From assembly GCA_046331625.1 (NCBI GenBank), contig JAXLQL010000008.1, positions 1 to 64,000 on the forward strand: 64,000 bases of DNA. Direction: 5' to 3'. The DNA comes from JAXLQL01 sp046331625 (GTDB taxonomy: Bacteria; Acidobacteriota; Terriglobia; Bryobacterales; Bryobacteraceae). Below the pieces are notes generated by a model that searched no databases, was not told the DNA's origin, and was given only the letters and a program-made list of their open reading frames with translations. This document shows, piece by piece, positions 54,475 through 63,800 of the stretch; the first letter of the stretch is position 1; each line of letters begins with the position of its first letter. Made by a program: the position numbers and the translations under genes.

Positions 54475-57400
54475 TCATTGAACGGAGACCCCAAGCCGGT
54501 TCGATACCCGCCCTCCCTGCTCGATCCATACCCGCAAATCCAGGCCCGGAGCCACCTCGGCAGGAATCCTCGCATTCACCTGATAGAGCCCAGGATACCC
54601 CGGTGCAGCCCCCGCAAATTGGATCTGCAAGTCCCTCCCCTCTACCTTCACTTGTACGGGGGTACGTACTACGTCGAAGTTCCCACGCCGGTCTGTCGCG
54701 CCCAGCCCCGTCACGTAAAGCACCACCACCTCGCCCCGCTTCGCCGCCGCCGTCGAGCTGTTGATCGTCCCGTTCTGGTTCACCGCCGCCGCCCGGCCTC
54801 CTGGCAGCGCAAAGATCGCCGGAGCCGTTTCGAGTATTTCGATGGACTGCTCCTGCGTCCCGAATGGCGACCGCACCCGCATCGTATGCGTCCCCACAGT
54901 CACGCTCGCCGGAATCTGGAAATTCACCTGGAACGGCGTAGCCGCAACCACAGGCGCCGCCGTCCCGTCGATCTCGATCGCAGTCTCACGCCCCGCAATC
55001 GCCAATCCCGACCCGAACACCGACGCCAGCGACCCCGGCGCCAACTCCGTGGTAAAGCTCGCCCCATTCAGCACGTTCGCCGCACTGAAAGCCAGCGTCT
55101 GCGGAGATGCCGTCCAGTTCGAAGCCGGCCGCGACAACAGAAACGCCGCCGGTAGCGACGGAGCCTGCTCCGTCCGCCCAGCCACGTTCCCCAGATCCGT
55201 CAGCACGAACCGCTGCTGCCCCGTCCCCGTAAGATCGAGCTGATACGTCGCCTGCGTCCCATCGCAATACCGGAACGCCGTCGTCCCAGGAGCCCGCGTA
55301 GGCGCCGTAGCGCCCGCGGCCGTATCCGGCCACGCCACACCGAATCCGCATGGACCCTGCGCCGACCCCACCTGCGCACCCGCGCCCGCCGTCATCACCA
55401 GGAACCCGAGCGCAGACGAAGTCCGCCCCGCCATCTCGAGCGCCGCCGCAAGCGTCGCCTTATAGGTTGCGCCGCCCACCGCAAACCCGTTCGTGTACTC
55501 CGCCAGCGCCCCCCGGTTGAACGCAGGGCTCGGATCGAGAATCACCACGCCCCCCCCGCTATCCACGCCGATGCCCACCACGAAGTGCGACCCCATCGGA
55601 GCTTGCCCGGCCGAAATCGCCAGCGCCAGCAGCACCGGACTCCCCCGCCCCAACGCATCCCGCACCGCATCCAGCCCACCCGCTACGGTCAACGAAACGA
55701 TGTCGAGCGATCCGCCCGCAAAAGCCGACAAGCGCCACGGATTCACATTGCGTTCCGGAGCCTCGGCCGGAGCCGTGAACCCATCGCACACCTTCTCACC
55801 CGCCGCATCGAACAAGCACAAATCTTTCAAGTAGCGATTCAGCGCCAACGGATCGGCCGGGCCATTCGGACTCGCCAGCGTCCCCTGATTCTGCAAATGC
55901 CGCACGATCGCGGCCGACGCCACCAGCAGCGCGCCCTTCTGCGCAATCGTGGAGCTCTCATTCCCGAGCTTGGTGTCACCGCCCGTTCCGCCCTGCGAGA
56001 ACTTCGGGAAATTCGCCAGCGACGAAGCCTGCGCACGAGCGCTGAACGTCACCACCTGCCGGCCCGCCTCTGCCGTAGCGAGCGCGGGCAACTCCGCGAG
56101 CGGTAACCGCATGTAAGCCTGCGCTTCGCCCTTTTCATCGGTGGCCGCCGTCGCCTCTTCAATCTGCGTTCCCGGCGATGGCGTGAACTTCACCGGAACC
56201 CCGATCAGCGGATTCCCATTCTCATCCTTCACCGAAATCCGGATCGGCTGCGGCAATCGCGCACCGGGCAGCCCCGTCTGCAAATCGCCGCGGATCTTCG
56301 CGAGCTTCGCCAACGTCTCCGCCGACGACTGCACGATGTACGAGCCCACCGCCAGCGCCTTTCCATTCACATCGGCCGCACGCAGCGTCACCACTTCCGA
56401 AGCCGCATTCGCCGCCACCGCGGCTTCCCACGCATATGCGCCCGTCTGCGTCTCCACAATGAAATCCGCCTGGCCGCCGACCGAAATGCGCAACGTCGCG
56501 CCCACCGGGAATCCACCGGCCGCGATCCGCACCCGGCTTCCCGCAGCCACCGTTCCCGGCGTCGCCGAAATGCGCGGCGTCCGGTCGCGCTCCTGTACAT
56601 CGGCGCTCGCGCCGGGCGCGTACTCGATGAGGCCGCCTTCGAAATCCTGCCTGCGCTTTCCGCCCGTGGGATACTCGTCATCCACCGGGAGCCCAAGCGT
56701 GCCGCCAGCTCCGCCGATCGAGTTGTACTTGGCGAGAATGGTCCCGTTGACGAGGAATGCCTTGTTGATCGACGCGCCGGTAAGATGCGCCAGGATCACG
56801 CCGCCCGTGAACGGCTGCACCGAAGCGAGCGTGGCCTGGAAGCTGAGCGCACTCTGCGCGGGACCCGTCGGAAGGCCCGCGGTTCCGGCTTCGTAATTCT
56901 GCGCCGCCCAGCGCGTCAAGATCGGACCCGCAACGGACTGCGCCGGATCTCCCGCGAGCGCACCTCCTTCGAACAACTGGCGTCCGCGCGCGGTGGGGTC
57001 GGCCACTGGGAAGCCGAGCGCACCAGCAGGTCCGCCGAGCGCGCTGTACCGGACCAGAATCGCGCCCGACACCACGAATGCCGAAGCCAGCGAATCAGGC
57101 TTCGCAATGAGGAATCGCAGCGGCGAGCTCTCGTCTTGCGGCAGGAGTTCCTGCACGTATCCGTTCCCGATGCGGCGCACGGGCGAGGGCGACGGGATCT
57201 TCACCGCCAGCCGATTGCGCGAAGCCGCATCGATGAACAACTGCTGGATCGAGGAACTGGGCGCGCCTTCGCCGATCTGGCAGCACGGCGCTACCACGAA
57301 GAAGGTGAGCGCACGGCTGCTTTGGCCCTCACTGACCGCGGTGATCACAGCCGTTCCGCCACCCACGGCTTTCGCGTTGACCTTGAGTCCGGAGGATTCC

Positions 57401-58377
57401 ACCGTGATGACGCGACTGTTGCTCGAAACCCAAGTCACGGCGCGCCCGGTGAGCGGCGATCCGTTGCCGGCGAACGTGGACGCGGTGAGTGTGAAGGTCT
57501 CGCCGAGGTCGAACCGATCTTTGGTGGCGGAGACGTTCACCGAGACCGTGGCCACGGGGAGCTTTAACTCGGGCGTGGCGCCGAGCGTCCATTCGATGGC
57601 GCCGCCTTCGAAGGTCTGACGGCGGCGGTCGGCTGCTTGGGTCAGTTCGTCGCTGGTGGGGAAGCCGAGGAAGCCGGTGGGTCCGCCATTGGCGATGTAG
57701 GTGTCGTAGGCCGGCGAGCGCACAGTGATCAGGCGGCCATTGTTGGTACCGGCGGTCATATTGTAGATCGCGCCGAGCGCAAATCGCTGGACCGTCGCCG
57801 TGGCTCCCGTGCCGGCGCCGGAGGTGAGGTTCTCTTCGGCATTGGCGACCGACCCGAGCGCACCGATCCCACCGAGCGTGCGCCACTTGGTGAAGAAGGG
57901 GTCGCGGACGAAGAAGTTGGCGCCGTTGACCGTGGCTGGACTGTAGACGAAGAGCGCGTAGTTCTTGTCGAACAACTGGAAGGTGCAGGTTCCGAACGTG
58001 GACGCGCCGCACGTGGAGGTGTGGGTGGTTGGGTAGCCGGAGGTGCTGACGCCGATGGTGCCGAGGTAATCGTACATCGAAGGGTAGACCTGGAAAACGG
58101 TCTCGGCTTCGGTCCCGTTGTCGACGGCGTTGGCTTTGATGAGAGCGTACTTGACGTTCTGGGTCTTGGCGGCGTCTGAGAATTCCTGGACGAGTCCGGT
58201 GGAGCCGTACTTGCGGACGTCGCCGAGCGGGGGCAAGGCGACGAGGCTGTTGAAGCCGTTCCGGAAGAAGGCGCGGAGGAACTCGGCGCGGACCCCGGCG
58301 TTGATGGGGCCGGAGCCGACGTCCTGGCCGAAGGCGCTCAGGGCGAGCAGAAGCAACGGGATACGGCGAAGTCGCAT
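54475..58377 (-). CDS. Giant secreted protein: LGFP repeats, Ig-like domain, inactive C39-like domain, TIGR03437 end
   Basis: The protein has 1300 residues from ATG 58377 (MRLRRIPLLLLALSAFG, a signal peptide). LGFP-type repeats appear near residues 240 (GGPTGFLGFPTSDE), 450 (LGGPAGALGFPVAD) and 560 (IGGAGGTLGLPVDDE); elsewhere such repeats bind cell-wall glycans. A Big-like domain follows near 290-370 (GETFTLTASTFAGNGSPLTG). Near residue 800-950 lies a C39_2 peptidase-like domain (GGDTKLGNESSTIAQKGALL, then GSHFVVGIGVDSGGGVVILD). The position that holds the catalytic Cys in active members (usually KGC) is Ala here, while the later His is kept. The C-terminal 250 residues are TIGR03437-type. 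It is probably an adhesin or binding protein rather than a protease. Confidence 0.82.
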   Translation of the reverse strand: MRLRRIPLLLLALSAFGQDVGSGPINAGVRAEFLRAFFRNGFNSLVALPPLGDVRKYGSTGLVQEFSDAAKTQNVKYALIKANAVDNGTEAETVFQVYPSMYDYLGTIGVSTSGYPTTHTSTCGASTFGTCTFQLFDKNYALFVYSPATVNGANFFVRDPFFTKWRTLGGIGALGSVANAEENLTSGAGTGATATVQRFALGAIYNMTAGTNNGRLITVRSPAYDTYIANGGPTGFLGFPTSDELTQAADRRRQTFEGGAIEWTLGATPELKLPVATVSVNVSATKDRFDLGETFTLTASTFAGNGSPLTGRAVTWVSSNSRVITVESSGLKVNAKAVGGGTAVITAVSEGQSSRALTFFVVAPCCQIGEGAPSSSIQQLFIDAASRNRLAVKIPSPSPVRRIGNGYVQELLPQDESSPLRFLIAKPDSLASAFVVSGAILVRYSALGGPAGALGFPVADPTARGRQLFEGGALAGDPAQSVAGPILTRWAAQNYEAGTAGLPTGPAQSALSFQATLASVQPFTGGVILAHLTGASINKAFLVNGTILAKYNSIGGAGGTLGLPVDDEYPTGGKRRQDFEGGLIEYAPGASADVQERDRTPRISATPGTVAAGSRVRIAAGGFPVGATLRISVGGQADFIVETQTGAYAWEAAVAANAASEVVTLRAADVNGKALAVGSYIVQSSAETLAKLAKIRGDLQTGLPGARLPQPIRISVKDENGNPLIGVPVKFTPSPGTQIEEATAATDEKGEAQAYMRLPLAELPALATAEAGRQVVTFSARAQASSLANFPKFSQGGTGGDTKLGNESSTIAQKGALLVASAAIVRHLQNQGTLASPNGPADPLALNRYLKDLCLFDAAGEKVCDGFTAPAEAPERNVNPWRLSAFAGGSLDIVSLTVAGGLDAVRDALGRGSPVLLALAISAGQAPMGSHFVVGIGVDSGGGVVILDPSPAFNRGALAEYTNGFAVGGATYKATLAAALEMAGRTSSALGFLVMTAGAGAQVGSAQGPCGFGVAWPDTAAGATAPTRAPGTTAFRYCDGTQATYQLDLTGTGQQRFVLTDLGNVAGRTEQAPSLPAAFLLSRPASNWTASPQTLAFSAANVLNGASFTTELAPGSLASVFGSGLAIAGRETAIEIDGTAAPVVAATPFQVNFQIPASVTVGTHTMRVRSPFGTQEQSIEILETAPAIFALPGGRAAAVNQNGTINSSTAAAKRGEVVVLYVTGLGATDRRGNFDVVRTPVQVKVEGRDLQIQFAGAAPGYPGLYQVNARIPAEVAPGLDLRVWIEQGGRVSNRLGVSVQ

Positions 58378-58695
58378 GTTCGAGTGGTGCTCGCGGGGGC
58401 CGAGCAAGGAACTATCTTAAGATGAAACCCGTGGGCGGTGGGGGAGTTTCGAGGGGGGAGGGGGCGCGACGTCAGACGGAGGCCCGCGTGCCCTCGGCAC
58501 CGTCGTATCAATATCACAATCATTTCGACCGGAGCCCCTCTCGACGGCACGCCACCCATGGATCTTCACAATGCGGCCGAGCGGCAGTCGTTCGCCGGGT
58601 GCGGACCGCGGGCACTATCGCTGGCTGCGACTAGCTCATGCTCTCCATGGCCTCCTCGCTCCAGGCGTGAGAGTAAGGCGCTGATCCTATAGGAG
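58378..58695. other. Gene-free stretch
   Basis: It lies upstream of the giant protein gene and downstream of the Rhs-associated reading frames. G-rich runs are present but there is no clear promoter, RNA gene or protein-like frame. Confidence 0.4.
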
Positions 58696-59052
58696 TCAGT
58701 TGGAGTCTCGGCTCAGGTAGAACGCTCGTCCACTCATGTACCAGAATCCCGGCTTGGTCAAGTCACCGGCAACCGCTCGAATTTCTGAATCTTCGTTGTC
58801 GAAGTCGGGCTCGCCCTGGTCCTCAATTTCCACAATAAACCCATCCATGTCACTCCATACATACTCTCTGACCAACCGAACAGCCTCCGCTTCCGTCTCC
58901 GCCGTAACGCCGAACCGCTGAAAGTAGCCCTTTGGGCGCCGCTCTCCTGGGGGCGTGATGACTCGAAGGCCAATTCTACGTCCACCAATATTAGTCTGGC
59001 AATCACTGAGCAGGCTCCGGTTTGCGGCAGCCTTTGCTGAGTACTCCAGATG
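58696..59052 (-). pseudogene. Immunity-like protein frame without a usable start codon
   Basis: The minus-strand frame is open over 118 codons and reads like a folded protein: GLRVITPPGERRPKGYFQRF, GVTAETEAEAVRLVREYVWS, FIVEIEDQGEPDFDNEDSEI, KPGFWYMSGRAFYLSRDSN. It has no ATG, GTG or TTG before the conserved part, so the start is lost, frame-shifted or non-standard (an ATT stands just before the conserved part). It lies directly after a decayed Rhs tip, exactly where an immunity gene is expected. The family was not identified. Confidence 0.5.
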
Positions 59053-59378
59053 TCACATCCAGCCTCGGCTCTGGCTGGCGAGGCTCGGGCTTGGAAGGCG
59101 GCCGCGGCGGATTCATTAAGTACTTCTCGACCCAGCTAGAGAGCGAGGGAATGATCGCCTCATCCATACAGTGTGGAACCTGTGGAACCCATTAGGGTTG
59201 TTTCCAACGTACGAATAGAGGTTCTAACTCTGAGGTCCTCGTCATCTTGATCTGCAAAGGGTTCGTCGGGGCTCGTAAAACGCCCCTGAGCGCCTGATAG
59301 ATATCGCGCCCCAAAGTAGTCGAGGCTGGTTTCTGAGTCGCGTTCTTTGCCGGTGAAGCGCTGCGAGACCCTCTCCAT
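59003..59378 (-). pseudogene. Third, decayed Rhs C-terminal tip
   Basis: It starts with the Rhs core end (RFTGKERDSETSLDYFGARY, LSGAQGRFTSPDEPFADQD). The typical next motif PQSWNLYSYVGNNP is readable only in another frame, with Trp replaced by an amber codon (PQS-stop-NLYSYVGNNP). A Pro-rich tail (YLMNPPRPPSKPEPRQPEPR) follows in a further frame and ends near 59003. It is therefore a displaced toxin tip that has lost its coding ability. Confidence 0.65.
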
Positions 59379-59399
59379 AGCGCTATCCCGGCGATCTCC

Positions 59400-59798
59400 T
59401 CACCCCGGGCTGGCATCCTCCTTCCAAACGAGCTTCGCGTGCGCCGCTGCAATGTGGATGAAGCTGTTCCAGGGCGGCAAGAGGTACAAGCTCAAGAACT
59501 GGCGCTGGACTGCCAATGGAAGGCTCGAAAAGCCAGGGTAGCGCTCATCTGATGTCTGAATGCTATCAATGCAAATTGGACTACGTTTTGAATTCGAGGC
59601 CGCAGGCCCCTCGATGGTGAGGGCCGCAACATCAAAAAGCTGAATCTCGGCCTCACGATAGATCGGCTCCTCTTCGCCTCCTTCGTGTATGCTCAACGCC
59701 AATACAGCCGTCGCCTCACAAAAGGAGATCGACAAAGCCGAGAGATAGGCATCGTGGAGACCGTTCGGCAGAGTGGCTTCAAGTTCGGACAGTGTCAT
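59400..59798 (-). CDS. Putative immunity protein (Rhs tip 2)
   Basis: The protein has 132 residues, acidic and without signal or membrane segment: MTLSELEATLPNGLHDAYLS, FDVAALTIEGPAASNSK. The opening (LPNGLHDAYLSALSISF) resembles small proteins often found beside polymorphic toxins. It begins 9 bp after the displaced Rhs tip ending at 59808, the normal toxin-immunity order. Immunity function is inferred from position, size and charge only. Confidence 0.65.
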   Translation of the reverse strand: MTLSELEATLPNGLHDAYLSALSISFCEATAVLALSIHEGGEEEPIYREAEIQLFDVAALTIEGPAASNSKRSPICIDSIQTSDERYPGFSSLPLAVQRQFLSLYLLPPWNSFIHIAAAHAKLVWKEDASPG

Positions 59799-59807
59799 AC
59801 AGTTATC

Positions 59808-60557
59808 CTATGGAATCGCAAGGTTCGGAATAATAGTGGGCCAAAGGGGTGGAAACAGTGAAGGCGCAAGTCGGATTCCTCGATAGATCAAATAGCCAGC
59901 ACCGATTCCAACGGCAACCTTTCCGCCAGTCTTGAGAGACTCGTCGCTAATCATTCTCCGTTCGGTTTGAGGTTCAGGAACTGCGACGGGAGCCTCGGGT
60001 GACTGAGGCTCGGGTGTCCATTCCGGCAAGTCCACTTCCGAGCCAGGCTTAAGGTGCTTCTTGCCCCTCTCGCCTTCTTGATCAACGTGCCAATGATCCC
60101 TCCCACGCTCACCTGGTTGGCCGGGCTGTCCCTTATCGAAATCGAGAAACCGGCCATCTGGTCGTCTCCAACGGCTACCATTGGGATGCCGGAACGTCGG
60201 GTCGCGCGTCCATTCTTTGCCTAAGCCAGAAGGGTCATTGGGCAGGACGAATCCAGCCGACTTTGACCTACACCCTCGCGCACAAGGATCGAACTGCCGG
60301 GAAGAGTCCTTCCATTGTTCGAATAGCCTCCTGGTCTCATCGTCGCCCTCGACTGCCATCCCGGTCGGATCAGTAAACTTTAAGGGGTTGTTGCGAGCAT
60401 AAGCATAGAGGTTCCAACTCTGCGGCTGTGCGATCTTTTGGTCCGCGAACGGCCGGTCGGGACTCATAGACCGCCCCTGCGCCGAACTCATGTACCGAGC
60501 CCCGAAATAATCAAGGCCGGTTTCGGCGTGTCGTTCTTTGCCGGTAAACCCGCTCAC
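59808..60557 (-). CDS. Displaced Rhs C-terminal toxin tip (orphan Rhs-CT 2)
   Basis: The protein has 249 residues from GTG 60557. The first 65 repeat the end of the Rhs core (GFTGKERHAETGLDYFGARY, then SWNLYAYARNNPLKFTDPTG), the conserved hinge before the toxin part. The variable part contains DFDKGQPGQPGERGRDHWHV with a His-rich HWHV motif and a Lys-rich stretch (GKKHLKPGSEVDLPEW). A C-terminal hydrophobic segment (GKVAVGIGAGYLIYRG) follows. The toxin class cannot be named; the HWHV motif suggests a nuclease-like active site. Without the rest of the Rhs shell it is likely a silent reserve that can recombine into the main gene. Confidence 0.72.
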   Translation of the reverse strand: MSGFTGKERHAETGLDYFGARYMSSAQGRSMSPDRPFADQKIAQPQSWNLYAYARNNPLKFTDPTGMAVEGDDETRRLFEQWKDSSRQFDPCARGCRSKSAGFVLPNDPSGLGKEWTRDPTFRHPNGSRWRRPDGRFLDFDKGQPGQPGERGRDHWHVDQEGERGKKHLKPGSEVDLPEWTPEPQSPEAPVAVPEPQTERRMISDESLKTGGKVAVGIGAGYLIYRGIRLAPSLFPPLWPTIIPNLAIP

Positions 60558-60811
60558 GTCGGCCCATGAGCCCCCTGGCTCCGAACTTCCTCAAGGTAAA
60601 GCCGAAGCCGCGCTTTTCCTTCCGCGCTACAGTACTCATGGCGATCTGTGGGGGGGTAGTCGGTTCGCAATTGTCGACAGAAGCCTTGAATCGTCGTAAC
60701 CATGGGGTCTCTTGGAGGGACCGACAAAAAGTCGTCCCAACCCCACATGTTGCCTGTTCCATCGAGGAACTCTTCAATCGTAACAATGGCATCTCGCATT
60801 TCCGTTGTCAT
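60554..60811 (-). CDS. Putative immunity protein of the main Rhs toxin
   Basis: The protein has 85 residues, ATG 60811, 3 bp after the stop of the Rhs gene: MTTEMRDAIVTIEEFLDGTG, DPMVTTIQGFCRQLRTDYPP, ARLRLYLEEVRSQG. It is small, soluble and helical, as expected of an immunity protein encoded directly after its toxin. Its stop overlaps the start of the displaced tip 2. The family was not recognised. Confidence 0.65.
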   Translation of the reverse strand: MTTEMRDAIVTIEEFLDGTGNMWGWDDFLSVPPRDPMVTTIQGFCRQLRTDYPPTDRHEYCSAEGKARLRLYLEEVRSQGAHGPT

Positions 60812-60814
60812 GCC

Positions 60815-63800
60815 TCACCGCCGCCACAGATTGATATGAAGAGTTCCCTTGTAGAGCCCTGGCACCCAGCTTGGCAAAGGAACGTGCTTGCTGCCTATCG
60901 CGATTCTAAACACGGGGCCACCGGGCGCAAACCCTTCTCCGATTCGAAAATAGTTGTTACCGTTGAGCCAACCTTGGGGAATGGTCGTATTGTTGGACTG
61001 AGCGAAGAGGCGCAGGTATACTTGGTTTGCCACTTGAGGCACTTGAGCGGCAAGCCGCTGGATAGCCTCTATAGACAACTTCCCGGCGGCCACGAGCCGA
61101 GCTAAGACCACCGGGCCAAGCGCGGCCAGTTGCTCTGCCGTGTAGGCGACACCATCAATAACAGCCGCCACCGTCCCTGTCGCCGTCGCCACACCACCAG
61201 CAACCCCAGCTGCTGCTGACCCCGCGCCTACCGCAGCGATCATCTGGTTCGACGCCTGGCGCCGATTCGACATTTCGTTGAAGAACATGTTCCCCATCGG
61301 CGAAAGATCGTCGAAGCTCGTTCGCTGGTAGGTTCCGATCTGGTTGCCGTCATTGTCGTAAATGACACCGTTCTTCGAGGTTCCGCTCAAGTTCTTGTCG
61401 AAGTCTGCGTCGGAGTAATCCTCGTGGCAGTTCCCGCTGGTATCGCAGATCGTGTACCGCATCCCACTTGGATCGGTATACAAGAGCGGATTGTTCCGCC
61501 CATAAGCGTACTTGTTCCAGCTTTGCGGATCGTCGGCCCAACCACCCAAAGGATCGGCGGACGTAAACCTTCCCTGAGCCGAACTCATGTAGCGCGCTTC
61601 AAAGTAATCGAGGCCGGTTTCCGCATCCCGCTCTTTGCCGGTGAACTTCACCGTCTTCCCATCCCCCGCCCCCGGATACGAAGACGCCGAATACTTCGCC
61701 GACCTCGCATTCACCCCCGCCCCAATCTCCCACCCGAACGGCCGATAATCATACCTCTGCTGCACATCCCCGTTCGACCCGAAGATAGCCCGCGTCGTCC
61801 CCAGATGATCCGGCACATAATACTCGAGCCCGCTCGCCGTCGCCCCGCTCTGATACTCCGCCTCCAACTGCCCATCCGCCGAATAGACGAACACCGTCCT
61901 CTTCACTCCGCTCGTCGTCTCCAGGCACGGACCCGGCGCCGTGCACGTCAGCTTCTTCACCCGCCTTCCCGCTCCGTCGTAGAAGTACGTCGCCGATTCG
62001 TCCCAACTCATCGCCCGGATCCGATTCTCCGCATCATAGGTCAGCGTCATCGAACCGAACTGCACTTGGTTTCCCGAAGCGTCGTAGGTGACGTTGGTCA
62101 TCCGGTTGTTGTTTGCACTGAACCAGTCCGAACCGCTCGGCATCCCCTTCCCCGCAACCACGCCCGCCGACAACCACCGGTTCCCGTAGCGGTCGTATTG
62201 ATTCGTCTCAACCGTCGTGTTGTTCTCCTTGAAATCCAACAGCCGGTTCACGCGGTCATAGGTGAAGTCCCAAGTCAGATTCAGCACGGCTTCCCCAGGA
62301 GCGGAATGGCTGATTGTCTGCTGGACCATGTTTCCGTTGTTCCCATTGGAGACGGTGCAGCTTCCATTCAAGCAGTACTGGTAACCGAGCGTCAACAACG
62401 GAACCGAGCTCGCCGCCGCCTTCACCACTGACATTCCGGTCTGCTGCAAGAGACTGTTGTAGCTGATGGTGTGCGTCAGCGCGCCCGTTCCATTGCCGAG
62501 GGTTGTCTGTAGTGGCGCGCCATGCGGCGCGAACTGCGTCACCGTGGCGAAGGGGACCGCGGCCGCTCCGTCGGTCCGGACTTGGTACGGCCGGCCGGCG
62601 ATGTCGTAGTCGTAGTTCAGCTTGCGCAAGGAAGGCGGCGTCATCTGGCTCATTCCGATGTCGTTGTACGCATAGCTGAAGGTATAGGCTCCCGTCACGT
62701 CGGCCACGGTCTGGGAGCTGCTGAGCGGCCTTCCCATCGCATCGAAACTCCCGTACGTCACGGTGGCGTGCGAGTTCTTCACCATCGTCGTTGCGCCGAG
62801 CATGTTCTTCGATTTGGGATCGGCGTCGGTAGGCGCTCCCGTGCAGTCCGCGCCGTTGGTGTTGGCGGAGGTGTCGCCGTCATAGCAGTACGAGACCGCC
62901 GGGGTGTTCGTGTCCGTGTAAGACCGAAGCTTGATGCGGCTCATTCCGTCATAGCGGTATGAAGTGCTGAAGCGCCCGTCCGTCTTTTTCGTAACGTTGC
63001 CCGATAGATCGTATTCATAGGTGATCGGGGTCGTCGAGCCGGTCTCCGGGTTGGTGGCCGAGGTCAGGCGACTCAGCCCGTCATAGTCAAACGACCGGTT
63101 CCGGTCTCCCTGCGTTACGGTCTTCAGGTTCCCGTTGGCGTCGTACGTATAGGTCGTTTGATACAGGGGACTGAACGCAGAGACATTCGTGTAGTCCACG
63201 CCTAGGACATTGACGCCTGTAAATGTCGGGTCCTCGGTGACGCTCACGAGTCTCCCAAGTCCGTCCACCTCGGTGCGTCTCCATTTGCTGCCCTCGTCCC
63301 TGCTCGTGGTGGTCTTGCCACTGTAGTAAGTCAGAGCTTGCGATACACCGTCCGGCCTGACCACCCGCACCGGCCGGTTGAGCTCGTCGAACGTCGTCTC
63401 CGTCCAGTGGCTCGGAGTGCCGGACTCGGGTGGCGACACTCGCCACAACCGGCCCAGGGCATCGTATTGTCGATCGACCGTGCCTCCGCCGACCTGAACG
63501 CTCCGCTTTTCCCGGCCGAGACCGTCGAAGCTGACCGTCGTGGTCACCTTCTCGTTGGTTCCGTCGCTCTTGCTGGCACTGGTTGTCACTTGGTTGTTCC
63601 CGGCAGTCGAATCATACGCAAACTCGATTGTGCCTATCGGGCGCGTGACCTTCTTCAGCCGGTCGAGCGGGTCCACTGAATAGGAGAACGAGGTCGTCTT
63701 CAGGTTCGCGTCAGTGAAGCTCTTCGGCTTTCCCGTGCCGTAGTCGTACTTCGCGGTTGTAATGTGGCTCGCGGGCTGGCCGGTTCGTGTGGTGGTTGTC

